Shown here: piece after piece, positions 10,269-18,001 of the stretch
How positions within the stretch are numbered: the first letter of the stretch is position 1
Layout: the number at the start of each line of letters is the position of its first letter
Assembly (NCBI GenBank): GCA_031262485.1
Contig: JAISHO010000009.1
Location: forward strand, 1 to 64,000
Length of the DNA stretch: 64,000 nucleotides
Origin: Propionibacteriaceae bacterium
Lineage (GTDB): Bacteria > Actinomycetota > Actinomycetes > Propionibacteriales > Propionibacteriaceae
Reading direction: 5' to 3'
The notes under the pieces: model-generated
The model's database searches: none
The model's input: only the letters and a program-made list of their open reading frames with translations
Told to the model about the DNA's origin: nothing
Position numbers and translations under genes: made by a program

Positions 10269-10730
10269 TCAGGCAGCGACAGGAATCTGGGAACGCTGGA
10301 GATCATCGATCGCGGCGACGAAATCGTCGACCGATTCGTAATTGTTGTAGACGGAGGCGAAACGTAGGTAGGCCACCGGATCGAGGTCGCTGAGAGGAGC
10401 CAAGATGGCCCGCCCGACCTGCACCGAGGGGACCTCGGCCATACCGGTCTGGCGGATGGCCTCCTCGACCTGCTGGCCGATCCGGGCGAGATCGTCATCG
10501 GAGACGGGCCGGCCCTTGCAAGCCTTGCGCACCCCCTGGACGACCTTGTCGCGTTGGAAGGGCTCGACGACTCCCGACCGTTTCACGACGGAGAGTTGAG
10601 TCTGCTCGACCGTCGTGAAACGACGATCACACGAGGGGCAATGGCGGCGGCGACGGATGATGGAACCATCCTCGGCCGACCGCGAATCGATGACGCGCGA
10701 ATCACCGTGCTTGCAATAAGGACAGTGCAT
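10269..10730 (-). CDS. nrdR: Transcriptional repressor NrdR
   Basis: A 153-residue NrdR, the usual length, that represses ribonucleotide reductase genes in response to dATP/ATP. The N-terminal zinc ribbon has Cys3-x2-Cys6 and Cys31-x2-Cys34 (CPYC, CPSC), followed by the basic DNA-binding stretch and an ATP-cone from about residue 46. The ATG at 10730 is chosen because homologues begin MHCPYC and a GGAG/GGGGG-rich ribosome site precedes it. It precedes nrdJ in one operon. Two boxes 32 bp apart upstream indicate that NrdR controls itself together with nrdJ. Confidence 0.97.
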   Translation of the reverse strand: MHCPYCKHGDSRVIDSRSAEDGSIIRRRRHCPSCDRRFTTVEQTQLSVVKRSGVVEPFQRDKVVQGVRKACKGRPVSDDDLARIGQQVEEAIRQTGMAEVPSVQVGRAILAPLSDLDPVAYLRFASVYNNYESVDDFVAAIDDLQRSQIPVAA

Positions 10731-10781
10731 CCCCCGCCGCTCCTCAGATCGTAGAACGAGTAACCCCAAATCAGATCACAT

Positions 10782-10797
10782 CCACAAGCTCTAGAAG
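10782..10797. promoter_or_regulatory. NrdR box 1 (weaker)
   Basis: The complement reads CTTCTAGAGCTTGTGG, which fits the NrdR consensus acaCwAtATaTwGtgt at the key C-w-A and w-G-t-g positions. Its centre is 32 bp from the centre of box 2, the helical spacing expected for paired NrdR boxes. Confidence 0.65.
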
Positions 10798-10813
10798 AAA
10801 CACACCGGTGTAA

Positions 10814-10829
10814 CTACTAGATATAGTGA
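10814..10829. promoter_or_regulatory. NrdR box 2 (stronger)
   Basis: The complement reads TCACTATATCTAGTAG, close to the NrdR consensus acaCwAtATaTwGtgt. It lies about 85-100 bp upstream of the nrdR start on the same strand. Together with box 1 it should allow cooperative binding and autorepression of nrdR-nrdJ. Confidence 0.75.
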
Positions 10830-11123
10830 TCCTATCCCGAGATCGCCCTATGTCAACTCAGGGAATGTCGGATCAGTCTCAGATATCCGGGCGACGCGTC
10901 GAGGGGCATCGAGGCCCTCGCTGTGCGGCTGTCGCCGGTGCGAGCTTAGGGCATCACCACTCCTTCCAACGAGAACCGGGGAGGGGTAATTCCCCGACTG
11001 AGAACACCCTCGAGAACAGTGCTCCCACCGTCGCCATCAAGCAGATGATCGAGCAGCACAACCGGTGAGAAAAAGAAGAAGAGAGGACGAATCGGCGCGC
11101 CCGGCCCAGCCCCGACGGGCAGA
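10830..11123. other. Intergenic stretch between the NrdR boxes and the SOS-controlled gene
   Basis: With the adjoining NrdR-box region, nearly 400 bases here carry no gene I can support. There are two small possible hairpins: CGAGGG...CCCTCG (about 10897-10920) and a GGGG...CCCC element around 10980-11000. They could end transcription of the minus-strand gene that stops at 11124. Short overlapping reading frames have no ribosome site or recognisable product. Confidence 0.4.
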
Positions 11124-11561
11124 TCAGTACAGCGGCGCATTGCTGACCGAGAAGAAAGCCCAGCCCGTGGCGAGCATCGAGGCGACCCCCACCGAACCGA
11201 CGACGAGCAGAGCCAAGGCGTCGCGGCAATCGACCCACCAGGAAGAAAGAGGGAGGACGGCGACCGCCGAGGCGGACTCGACCGGCCGAGCACGACGCCG
11301 CAGAGCGATCGTCGCCTCCTCGCCCCGCGACAGGGTGGAGGATTCAGCGGTCGAGCGCCTCCCCGCCCGCTCCGAAGCCACCGACGGCGACGAAACGACC
11401 CGATCGGCCTCAGGCAAGCGCCGACCATCGACGGCGACGAGCCGCAAGTGGGGATGTCCCTGCCGATTCGACCTCCCACCCAGGGCGCCATCACGGGCGA
11501 CCACCGGGCGATCCCAAGGCTCAGCCATCAACGCGCTCATCGCAACCTCCACTTCAGCCAT
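11124..11561 (-). CDS. Candidate SOS-induced cell-division suppressor, DivS/ChiZ position
   Basis: A 145-residue protein with a long polar N-terminal region and one membrane segment near the C terminus (about residues 113-135), ending shortly after it. It sits between nrdR and lexA, divergent from lexA. That is the slot of DivS in Corynebacterium and Rv2719c (ChiZ) in M. tuberculosis, which halt division during the SOS response. Two SOS boxes lie in its promoter. Mycobacterial ChiZ carries a LysM domain after the membrane segment, and none is visible here, so function rests on position and regulation rather than homology. The ATG at 11561 has AGAAGG 5 nt upstream; an in-frame ATG at 11600 has poor ribosome-site spacing. 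Confidence 0.6.
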   Translation of the reverse strand: MAEVEVAMSALMAEPWDRPVVARDGALGGRSNRQGHPHLRLVAVDGRRLPEADRVVSSPSVASERAGRRSTAESSTLSRGEEATIALRRRARPVESASAVAVLPLSSWWVDCRDALALLVVGSVGVASMLATGWAFFSVSNAPLY

Positions 11562-11608
11562 GAGGCCTTCTCGGCGACCGCCAGAGAAGCCCTTGGACAT
11601 CCTCGCTA

Positions 11609-11624
11609 TCGAATGTGCGTTCGA
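11609..11624. promoter_or_regulatory. LexA operator (SOS box) A, near the divS-like transcription start
   Basis: TCGAATGTGCGTTCGA matches the actinobacterial/Gram-positive SOS box TCGAAC-N4-GTTCGA with one mismatch. It lies just downstream of the inferred promoter of the minus-strand gene, where bound LexA would block initiation. Confidence 0.8.
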
Positions 11625-11651
11625 TCAGTGTGGCATGCGACCGCCCCGAAA

Positions 11652-11667
11652 TCAAACGCCTGTTCGA
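11652..11667. promoter_or_regulatory. LexA operator (SOS box) B, overlapping the divS-like -35
   Basis: On the minus strand this reads TCGAACAGGCGTTTGA, one mismatch from the consensus and differing from the lexA operator at a single base. The following TT gives an embedded -35 (TTGATT, 11655-11650), with a weak -10 CACACT 17 bp on. Confidence 0.8.
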
Positions 11668-11754
11668 ATCAATGGCGACCGACACCTTCTCCGACCGAGA
11701 AGCTCTCGACGACGATCACTCCACCATCGAGGTCGGACATCCCCAGCGACACAT

Positions 11755-11770
11755 TCGAACAGGTGTTTGA
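11755..11770. promoter_or_regulatory. LexA operator (SOS box) C, lexA autoregulation
   Basis: TCGAACAGGTGTTTGA, one mismatch from TCGAAC-N4-GTTCGA. It overlaps the lexA -35 hexamer, so LexA represses its own gene here. Confidence 0.9.
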
Positions 11771-11795
11771 TCTACGACGGATCCGCCGTTAGGCT
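11767..11795 (+). promoter_or_regulatory. lexA promoter, apparently giving a leaderless mRNA
   Basis: A -35 TTGATC (11767-11772) and a -10 TAGGCT (11790-11795) are separated by 17 bp. The lexA ATG begins 6 bp after the -10, so the transcript should start at or next to the A of ATG. No good ribosome-binding site precedes that ATG. Confidence 0.6.
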
Positions 11796-11801
11796 GAGGC
11801 C

Positions 11802-12539
11802 ATGTCACCCGCACCCGCCACTCCGTCCCCGGGCTCTGATGCCACGAGCGCCTCGCCCTGGCCGCTCGATTCCCCGCCCGACCGCGCCACGTTGACGCAA
11901 CGCCAGAGCCTTGTCCTCGACGCGATCGCCCGGGGGGTGGCGGCCCGGGGTTACCCGCCGACAGTGCGTGAGATCTGCGAGGAGGTCGGCCTCACGAGTT
12001 CCTCGAGCGTCGCCCACCAACTCAAAGTGTTAGAGAACCGGGGGTGGCTGCGGCGCGATCCTCATCGTCCCCGGGCGCTCGAGGTGCACCCCTCGGCTCT
12101 GTTGGCCGACACCGCCGATGGCCGTTCGTCCGTGTCGAAGCCGCACCCCCACGAGATGGCTCCCGGGGCCGTTCCGGTTCCTCTCGTCGGCCGGATCGCC
12201 GCCGGCGCCCCCATCTTGGCCGAGGAGATGACGGAGGACACTTTCGCCCTCCCCGAGCAGTTGCTCGGCCAGGGGGTTTTCTTCATGCTCGAAGTGCGCG
12301 GCGATTCGATGGTCGACGCCGCGATCTGTGATCACGATTGGGTCGTCGTGCGTCAGCAATCCTCAGCCGAGAACGGTGATATCGTCGCCGCGCTGCTCGA
12401 CGACGAGGCCACCGTCAAGGTTCTCAAGAAAACCCCCGATCAGGTCTGGCTCCTCCCCCGCAACCCCCTCTACTCCCCCATCGACGGCAACGACGCGACG
12501 ATCCTCGGCAAGGTCGTCGCCGTCATGCGTCGGCTCTGA
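11802..12539 (+). CDS. lexA: SOS response repressor LexA
   Basis: A 245-residue LexA: an N-terminal winged helix-turn-helix (about 30-95, with [19 protein letters not shown]) and a C-terminal self-cleaving peptidase domain. The cleavage site is A134-G135 (RIAAGAP), the catalytic serine is S169 in GDSM, and the lysine is K206 in EATVK. The 30-residue Pro/Ser-rich N-terminal leader is typical of actinobacterial LexA, although the exact start is uncertain. LexA represses DNA repair genes until RecA-ssDNA triggers autocleavage. It is divergent from the divS-like gene, sharing a region with three SOS boxes, and convergent with uvrD2. Confidence 0.97.
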   Translation: MSPAPATPSPGSDATSASPWPLDSPPDRATLTQRQSLVLDAIARGVAARGYPPTVREICEEVGLTSSSSVAHQLKVLENRGWLRRDPHRPRALEVHPSALLADTADGRSSVSKPHPHEMAPGAVPVPLVGRIAAGAPILAEEMTEDTFALPEQLLGQGVFFMLEVRGDSMVDAAICDHDWVVVRQQSSAENGDIVAALLDDEATVKVLKKTPDQVWLLPRNPLYSPIDGNDATILGKVVAVMRRL

Positions 12540-12587
12540 GCTTCGGTCTCACGTCTGGGTGAAAAGTCTCACGCCTTGGCGCACGTC

Positions 12588-14714
12588 TCAGGCCTGAGCG
12601 AACTCGTCGACGAGTGCTATCAGCTGCGAACCGTAACGGGACCGAGCCCGGGAGCTCAACCCGTCGATCGCCTCGAGAGCGGCCATGTCACGGGGCGACG
12701 CCTCGGCCACGGCGAGCAGCCCGGCGTCCGTCACAATGCAGAAAGCGGGCACGCCTTGGCGGCGCGCCTCGTCGGCCCGCCATCGCTCGAGGTGGGTGGC
12801 GAGAGCGGTGGCAGCCTCCGAGGCGCAATCACGATGGTGGCCGAGATTGCGTTCCGCCGCGCTCGACAATGGCTCGCCGCAACGAGAACAGTGAGTCGCC
12901 AAAGCCGTCGGCCGCCGGACCGCCTCAGCAGCCCCTGACCGATTCAACCCCAGCGACGCCAGGACATCGGCGCTCGACGAGGTCGCCGCCGAAGCGGCCA
13001 CGCCCTCGGTCGCCTCACCTGTCCCCGCCCCGGCTTGGGCCAGTCCGGCGAGGAAGGGAGAGGGATCGCGAGGAGTGCCCCGGTCGGTGCGAGCCCACGA
13101 GATGCGAAGATCGGTCCGGGCTCTCGTCAACCCGACATAGAGGAGCCGGCGCTCCTCGGCGATCTGATCCTTCGTGGTCGCCCTCACGAAAGGGATGAGC
13201 CCATCATTGGCGCCGATGATGGCGACCACCTCCCATTCGAGTCCTTTGGCGGCGTGCAACGTCGTCAAGGTGACGCCGTCGCGCAGGGGGACGTCGTCTT
13301 CGCGCGCCCGTCGGGCCAATTCTCCCGAAGCGGCGCCGATCGTCAGCCGCGGATCGGCTTCGGCCAGTCCGGCGATGAGATCGGCGATCGTTTGGAACGA
13401 CTCCCAGATCTCCCGGGCTCGTCCCGCCGTCGGTGGGGTCTCCTTCCACCCCAGAGAACGCAACTTCTCCTGAGTGACCCCGACCGCCGCGGCGCCGGGA
13501 TCCTCCTGAGCGGCCGCGCCGAGCACCCGGAGCGCTTGGGCGACTTCGGCGCGTTCGAAGAACCGTTCCGAGCCGGCCAACCGGTAGGGAATGCCTCGCT
13601 CGGCCAAGGCCAGTTCGAGCAACCCGGCCTGGGCGTGGACACGATAGAGCACCGCCATCTCGCCCCAGGCCCTCCCCGCCTCGTAGCGGTCCGCCAGCCA
13701 GGTCGCCACCGCGGAGGCTTCCTGATGCGGGGTGCCGCTGTCGACGAAGGCGACCGGCGGCCCGGCCGGGCGTTGTGCGGTTAGGGTGAGCCCGCCATGC
13801 GAGCGCATCAAAGCATTGGCGCATCCGACGACCTGGGGGGTGGAGCGATAATCCCGGGTCAAGGTGACGACCTCGGCGCCGGGTTGGCGGTCGGCGAATT
13901 GAAGGAGGAACGAGGATCGGGCGCCGGCGTACCCGTGGATCGTCTGCGCCGGATCGCCGACGACGCAGATGTCGTGGCGGCCCGCCACCCACAAGTCGAC
14001 GAGACGTTGTTGAACGGCGGTGACGTCTTGATACTCGTCGACAACGAAATGCCGGTAGGTTCGCCGCACTTCCGCGGCGACCTGGGGATGTTCGGCGAGC
14101 AGCGCGACGGCGCAGAGGAGGACATCGTCGAAGTCGATGACTTGAGCGGCCTGCTTCTCCCGCTCGTAGGCGACGAGGAGATCGGCCACCGCCGAGGGGG
14201 CGAGATCGGCGACGTGACGGTTCGCCCGCCGCGCCGTCGCCGGGTAATCCTCCGGAAGGACGCTCGCCTGCTTCGTCCAGGAGATCTCCGCCAGCAGTTC
14301 GCGCGCCACGACGGTGTCGGAGCTCAATCCGAGTCGACTCAAGGCCGCCATCGCCAACGGGAACGTCGAATCGGCCACCGTGGGCAGGGCGCAGCCGTAG
14401 GCCCGCGGCCAGAAATACCGGGCTTGGCGCAAGGCGGCGGAGTGGAAGGTCCTCGCCTGCACCCCGGTGACGGACAGATCGGACAGACGGTGGCGCAACG
14501 TCGCCGCCGCCCGCGTCGTGAACGTCACCGCCAAGGTCGCGGTCGGGTCGAGGGCCCCGGTAGCTGCCCCGTACGCGATGCGACCGGTGATCGCCCGGGT
14601 TTTGCCGGTGCCCGCTCCGGCGACGACGCTGAGAGGGCGCCCGACCGTCTCGGCGACACGACGCTGCTCCTCGTCGAGGAGGCCAAGGATGGCGGCGGGA
14701 TCGGGGGCGGTCAC
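12588..14714 (-). CDS. uvrD2: Superfamily I DNA helicase UvrD2 with HRDC domain
   Basis: A 708-residue SF1A helicase. Walker A AGAGTGKT lies at 32-39, followed by VVDEYQDVT (motif II), GDPAQTIHGYAG (motif III) and the C-terminal VGLTRA motif VI. After the motor there is a cysteine cluster (HCSRCG, then HHRDC) and an HRDC-like C terminus (ALEAIDGLSSRARSRYG), the layout of mycobacterial UvrD2. These enzymes unwind DNA 3' to 5' during repair and replication. The start is set at a GTG (VTAPDPA) because family similarity begins there; the ribosome site is weak and upstream in-frame starts are possible. It is convergent with lexA and divergent from recC, but no SOS box is evident in its own upstream region. 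Confidence 0.92.
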   Translation of the reverse strand: MTAPDPAAILGLLDEEQRRVAETVGRPLSVVAGAGTGKTRAITGRIAYGAATGALDPTATLAVTFTTRAAATLRHRLSDLSVTGVQARTFHSAALRQARYFWPRAYGCALPTVADSTFPLAMAALSRLGLSSDTVVARELLAEISWTKQASVLPEDYPATARRANRHVADLAPSAVADLLVAYEREKQAAQVIDFDDVLLCAVALLAEHPQVAAEVRRTYRHFVVDEYQDVTAVQQRLVDLWVAGRHDICVVGDPAQTIHGYAGARSSFLLQFADRQPGAEVVTLTRDYRSTPQVVGCANALMRSHGGLTLTAQRPAGPPVAFVDSGTPHQEASAVATWLADRYEAGRAWGEMAVLYRVHAQAGLLELALAERGIPYRLAGSERFFERAEVAQALRVLGAAAQEDPGAAAVGVTQEKLRSLGWKETPPTAGRAREIWESFQTIADLIAGLAEADPRLTIGAASGELARRAREDDVPLRDGVTLTTLHAAKGLEWEVVAIIGANDGLIPFVRATTKDQIAEERRLLYVGLTRARTDLRISWARTDRGTPRDPSPFLAGLAQAGAGTGEATEGVAASAATSSSADVLASLGLNRSGAAEAVRRPTALATHCSRCGEPLSSAAERNLGHHRDCASEAATALATHLERWRADEARRQGVPAFCIVTDAGLLAVAEASPRDMAALEAIDGLSSRARSRYGSQLIALVDEFAQA

Positions 14715-14797
14715 GGCCCCCACTGTACGACGCCGACTCCCAACCTCATGGGAGTTGGGGATAACTCCCCTCGTCGCCTCAAGCCTGAGGATGGTCG

Positions 14798-17700
14798 ATG
14801 AGGACGACGGCGATGTCCGAGCCATGGCCTAACGTGGACCCCATGCCTGCCACCCCGACCCTCGTCGTCTCTCACGACATCGCCCGCTTGGCCGATGCCG
14901 TGGCCGAGGTGTTGGCCGGCCCTCGGGAGGATCCCTTCGTCGACGACGTCATCTGCTGCCCGGCGGGTGGATTCCAACGCTGGTTGGGCCAACGGTTGAG
15001 CCGCCGGCTCGGCGCCAACGACGGATGCGCCGACGGGGTGGCCGCCGGGCTCGCTTTCCACACCCCGGCCGGCCTGATCCGCCATCTCAAAGCGGAACTC
15101 GTCGGCGAGGACCCCTTCACCCTCGACCGTCTCACCGACGAAGTCCTCGCCGTCTGCGAGGAGAACGAGGAGCCGTGGGCCGCTCTCCTGCGACGGCGGC
15201 TCGATCCGGCGGAGCCGCGGCCGGGACAGCGGGTCGAGACGGCCCGTCGCATCGCCGCCCGTCTTCAGGAGGCGATCACCTGGTATCCCACCATGGCTCA
15301 GGCCTGGCGCCACGGCGAGGCGGTCGATCCGTCAGGGCGGCCCCTGCCGGGCGATCTCGTGTGGCAAGCCACGCTGCTGGCCAGGATCGTCGAACGAGCC
15401 GGGGTGAGCCCGGGAGCGCTCGACGCGGATCTCGTCGACCGTCTCGCCTCGTCCAGCCTGCTCGGCCAAGGCCGTTGGGTGGTCGTCTGCCCGCGTGAGG
15501 TCGCCCCCGTCTTCCTTCAGACGATGGAGCGCGTCTCCTGCGAGCGCCCCGTTTTCCTCTTCCTGCGCCCCCAGCCGGCCTCAGCGGCGCCCATCGATCC
15601 TCGTGTTCGACGCTGGCGAAGCCGCGAATCAGCGGTGATGGAAGCGTTGTCACAGCTCCACCCCACGGTGCGCCCCCTCGACGAGCCTGCGCCGAGGCCG
15701 ACGCTGCTGGGGAACCTTCACCGTCTTCTGCGGGGTGAATCGCCTCTCCCCCGCCCCATCGCGCCGTCGAATTCGGACGATTCGTCGGTCCAGATTCATT
15801 TGTGCGCTGGGGCGGAGCGACACGTCGATCTTCTGCGCGATCTTCTCGTGCGCCTCCTCGACGAGGACGAGACGCTCGAGCCCCGCGACATCGCCGTCCT
15901 CACTCCTGCGCCCGAACGGTTCCGCGCCCTCATCGACGCCGCCTTCGGGCCGTCGGGCGAGGAGGGCGACGCTCACCCGGCGAGGTCGTTGCGTGTCCGA
16001 CCGGCCCGCTCGGTGATGAGCAATCCCTTCATCGACGTCATCCTCGACGTCGCCGCGATGGTGGCGGGGCGAGCGCGAGCGACGGATCTTCTTTCGCTGT
16101 GCTCATCGGCTCCGGTGCGCGCCGCGTTCGGGTTCAGCGCGACCGATCTCGATCGTCTGCGCGACATCACCGCCCAAGCCGGGATCCGCTGGGGGATCGA
16201 CGGGCGAACCCGTGAGTCGTTCGGCCTGGGGCCCCTGCCCCATAACACGTGGCAGACTGGGCTGGCCCGGATGACCTTGGGCGTCGCGGTGAGCGAGGAC
16301 GATCTCGCTTGGCGGGGGACGACGCTTCCCCTCGGCCAGGCGACGAGCGACCAGATCTCGCTCATCGCCGCTTTCAGCACGATCGTCACCCGATGCCGGG
16401 CTTTCGCCGACGAGGCCGTCGACGCCACCGCCGGGCAGTGGGCCGAGCGTTTCCACCGCCTCCTCGACGGGTTGACCGCCGCCACCGCCGATCAGACCGG
16501 AGCGCGGGCCGACGCCTTCGACCTCGTCGCCGAATGGGGGGAATCCAGCGGCACGACACCATGGACGCTGAGCGAGGCGGCGGCCTCCTTGGCCCGGGCG
16601 GCCGCCTCAAGGGGTCCGCGCAGCCGCTTGTTGAGCGGGGATCTCACGGTCGCCTCACTCGACGATCTTCGGCTCGTCCCCCACCGGGTGATCTGCCTCA
16701 TCGGCCTCGACTCTTCCTTCCCGGCCCGTTCCAGTGTCGACGGCGACGATCCCGCCCGGCGGCAGCCCTCGCCGTTAGCCCCCCAGGCTCCAGCCGAGGA
16801 TCGTCAGCGTTTCTACGACGCCGTGACGTCAGCCCAAGAGACCCTCATCGTCATCGCCGAGACGACCGATCCGCGCACCGGAGAGCAACGATCGGCGCCC
16901 GGGCCGGTGCGCGACCTCGTCGCCCTGCTCGCCCAGATCACCGGCGACAGCGACAAACCCTCTCCCACCGCCTCATCGAGTCGAGGAGAGGCGCCCGCTC
17001 ACCCCTCATTGGGCAGCGCCCCATCCGCCACCGTGGGAGAGGCCAGTTTCATCCATCACCATCCCCTCCAGCGCCACGCTCGCGCCTGCGTGCCCCGGCT
17101 TGCCCGGGTCAGCGCCCTCCCCCGCGTCGAGACGGAGCCCCCCGAAGCTTTCGACCTGGCCGATCTTCACACTCTCTACGCCACTCCGGCGCGCGCCTTC
17201 CTTCGGCGGTGGACGGGCCTGACGCCCGGCGCCCTGGAACCCACCGACACCGCCACGGACGACACCCTTCCGCTGGAACCGGACGCTTTGGCCCGGTGGT
17301 CCATCACCGAACGTATGGTCCGCCTCCTTAGCTCCGGTGCGGATCCCGCCACCATCGTGCAAGCCGAGTTGAGGCGGGGCACCGTCCCCCCGGGAGCCCC
17401 GGGCATCGCCCTCGCCCAAGCCTGCCAAGGCGACGCCCTCGCCGTGACGGAAGCGGCAAGGCCTTATCAGGTCGATCCGCCGCAGTGGCGCGGGATCGAG
17501 TTCACCGATCCCGCCGGGCGCCACCTCAGCGGGGAGATCATGACACGCGGTTCGGTCCTCCTCGACGTGAGGGCTTCGAAGATCCGTGCCCCCCACCAGA
17601 TCCCCGCCTGGATCTCCCTCCTCGCCCTGGCCGCTGTTCAGCCCGAGATCGACTGGCGAGCCGTCCTCATCGGGCGCGGAAGCAGGGTCACGCTCACCCC

Positions 17701-18001
17701 TCCGCCGCCGAAGACGGCTGCGGAGACGCTGGCCGCGATCCTCGAGGACGCCGCCTCCCACTGGGGCGAGATCCCCGCGCCTCCGCCCGGCGCGGCCATG
17801 CTGACCGCCTGGTTCCGCCGCCGCCAGCTCACGCCGGACTCCGCCGCCATCGAACGCGCCTGGCGTCAGGAATGGGAACGCGATCCGGCATGGCGGCTCC
17901 TCCTGCCCGAGCCCGCCGCCCTCGATCTCACCGACGACGATCGATCGGCACAAATCGACATTCTCCATGTTCCCCTGATCCGGGGAGGTGGGATGCGATG
18001 A
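14798..18001 (+). CDS. recC: Exodeoxyribonuclease V subunit gamma, RecC
   Basis: A RecC subunit of about 1067 residues, first gene of the recC-recB-recD operon. It opens with the family-typical LVVSHDIARLADAVAEVL and the block CCPAGGFQRWLGQRLSRRLG. The middle contains a vestigial helicase fold (MSNPFIDVILDVAAM, VICLIGLDSSFPAR) and the C terminus the inactive nuclease-like region that scans for Chi. ATG 14798 has GAGGA at 6 nt; ATGs at 14813 and 14843 (MPATPTL) are also possible. Its stop overlaps the recB start (ATGA). RecBCD resects double-strand breaks and loads RecA, linking it to the neighbouring SOS genes. Confidence 0.93.
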   Translation: MRTTAMSEPWPNVDPMPATPTLVVSHDIARLADAVAEVLAGPREDPFVDDVICCPAGGFQRWLGQRLSRRLGANDGCADGVAAGLAFHTPAGLIRHLKAELVGEDPFTLDRLTDEVLAVCEENEEPWAALLRRRLDPAEPRPGQRVETARRIAARLQEAITWYPTMAQAWRHGEAVDPSGRPLPGDLVWQATLLARIVERAGVSPGALDADLVDRLASSSLLGQGRWVVVCPREVAPVFLQTMERVSCERPVFLFLRPQPASAAPIDPRVRRWRSRESAVMEALSQLHPTVRPLDEPAPRPTLLGNLHRLLRGESPLPRPIAPSNSDDSSVQIHLCAGAERHVDLLRDLLVRLLDEDETLEPRDIAVLTPAPERFRALIDAAFGPSGEEGDAHPARSLRVRPARSVMSNPFIDVILDVAAMVAGRARATDLLSLCSSAPVRAAFGFSATDLDRLRDITAQAGIRWGIDGRTRESFGLGPLPHNTWQTGLARMTLGVAVSEDDLAWRGTTLPLGQATSDQISLIAAFSTIVTRCRAFADEAVDATAGQWAERFHRLLDGLTAATADQTGARADAFDLVAEWGESSGTTPWTLSEAAASLARAAASRGPRSRLLSGDLTVASLDDLRLVPHRVICLIGLDSSFPARSSVDGDDPARRQPSPLAPQAPAEDRQRFYDAVTSAQETLIVIAETTDPRTGEQRSAPGPVRDLVALLAQITGDSDKPSPTASSSRGEAPAHPSLGSAPSATVGEASFIHHHPLQRHARACVPRLARVSALPRVETEPPEAFDLADLHTLYATPARAFLRRWTGLTPGALEPTDTATDDTLPLEPDALARWSITERMVRLLSSGADPATIVQAELRRGTVPPGAPGIALAQACQGDALAVTEAARPYQVDPPQWRGIEFTDPAGRHLSGEIMTRGSVLLDVRASKIRAPHQIPAWISLLALAAVQPEIDWRAVLIGRGSRVTLTPPPPKTAAETLAAILEDAASHWGEIPAPPPGAAMLTAWFRRRQLTPDSAAIERAWRQEWERDPAWRLLLPEPAALDLTDDDRSAQIDILHVPLIRGGGMR

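Noticed and set aside
10954-11238. A 94-codon minus-strand frame with a hydrophobic middle, overlapping the divS-like gene
   Set aside because: No convincing ribosome site, overlaps a better-supported gene in another frame, and is not recognisable as a LysM remnant.
12587-12598. Perfect palindrome CTCAGGCCTGAG at the end of uvrD2
   Set aside because: Only 12 bp with no loop and partly coding; too short to support as a terminator or operator.
17485-17997. N-terminal extension of RecB overlapping the end of recC
   Set aside because: The extra residues are Arg/Pro-rich out-of-frame recC sequence. The ATG at 17998 overlaps the recC stop in the normal coupled way and precedes the family start.
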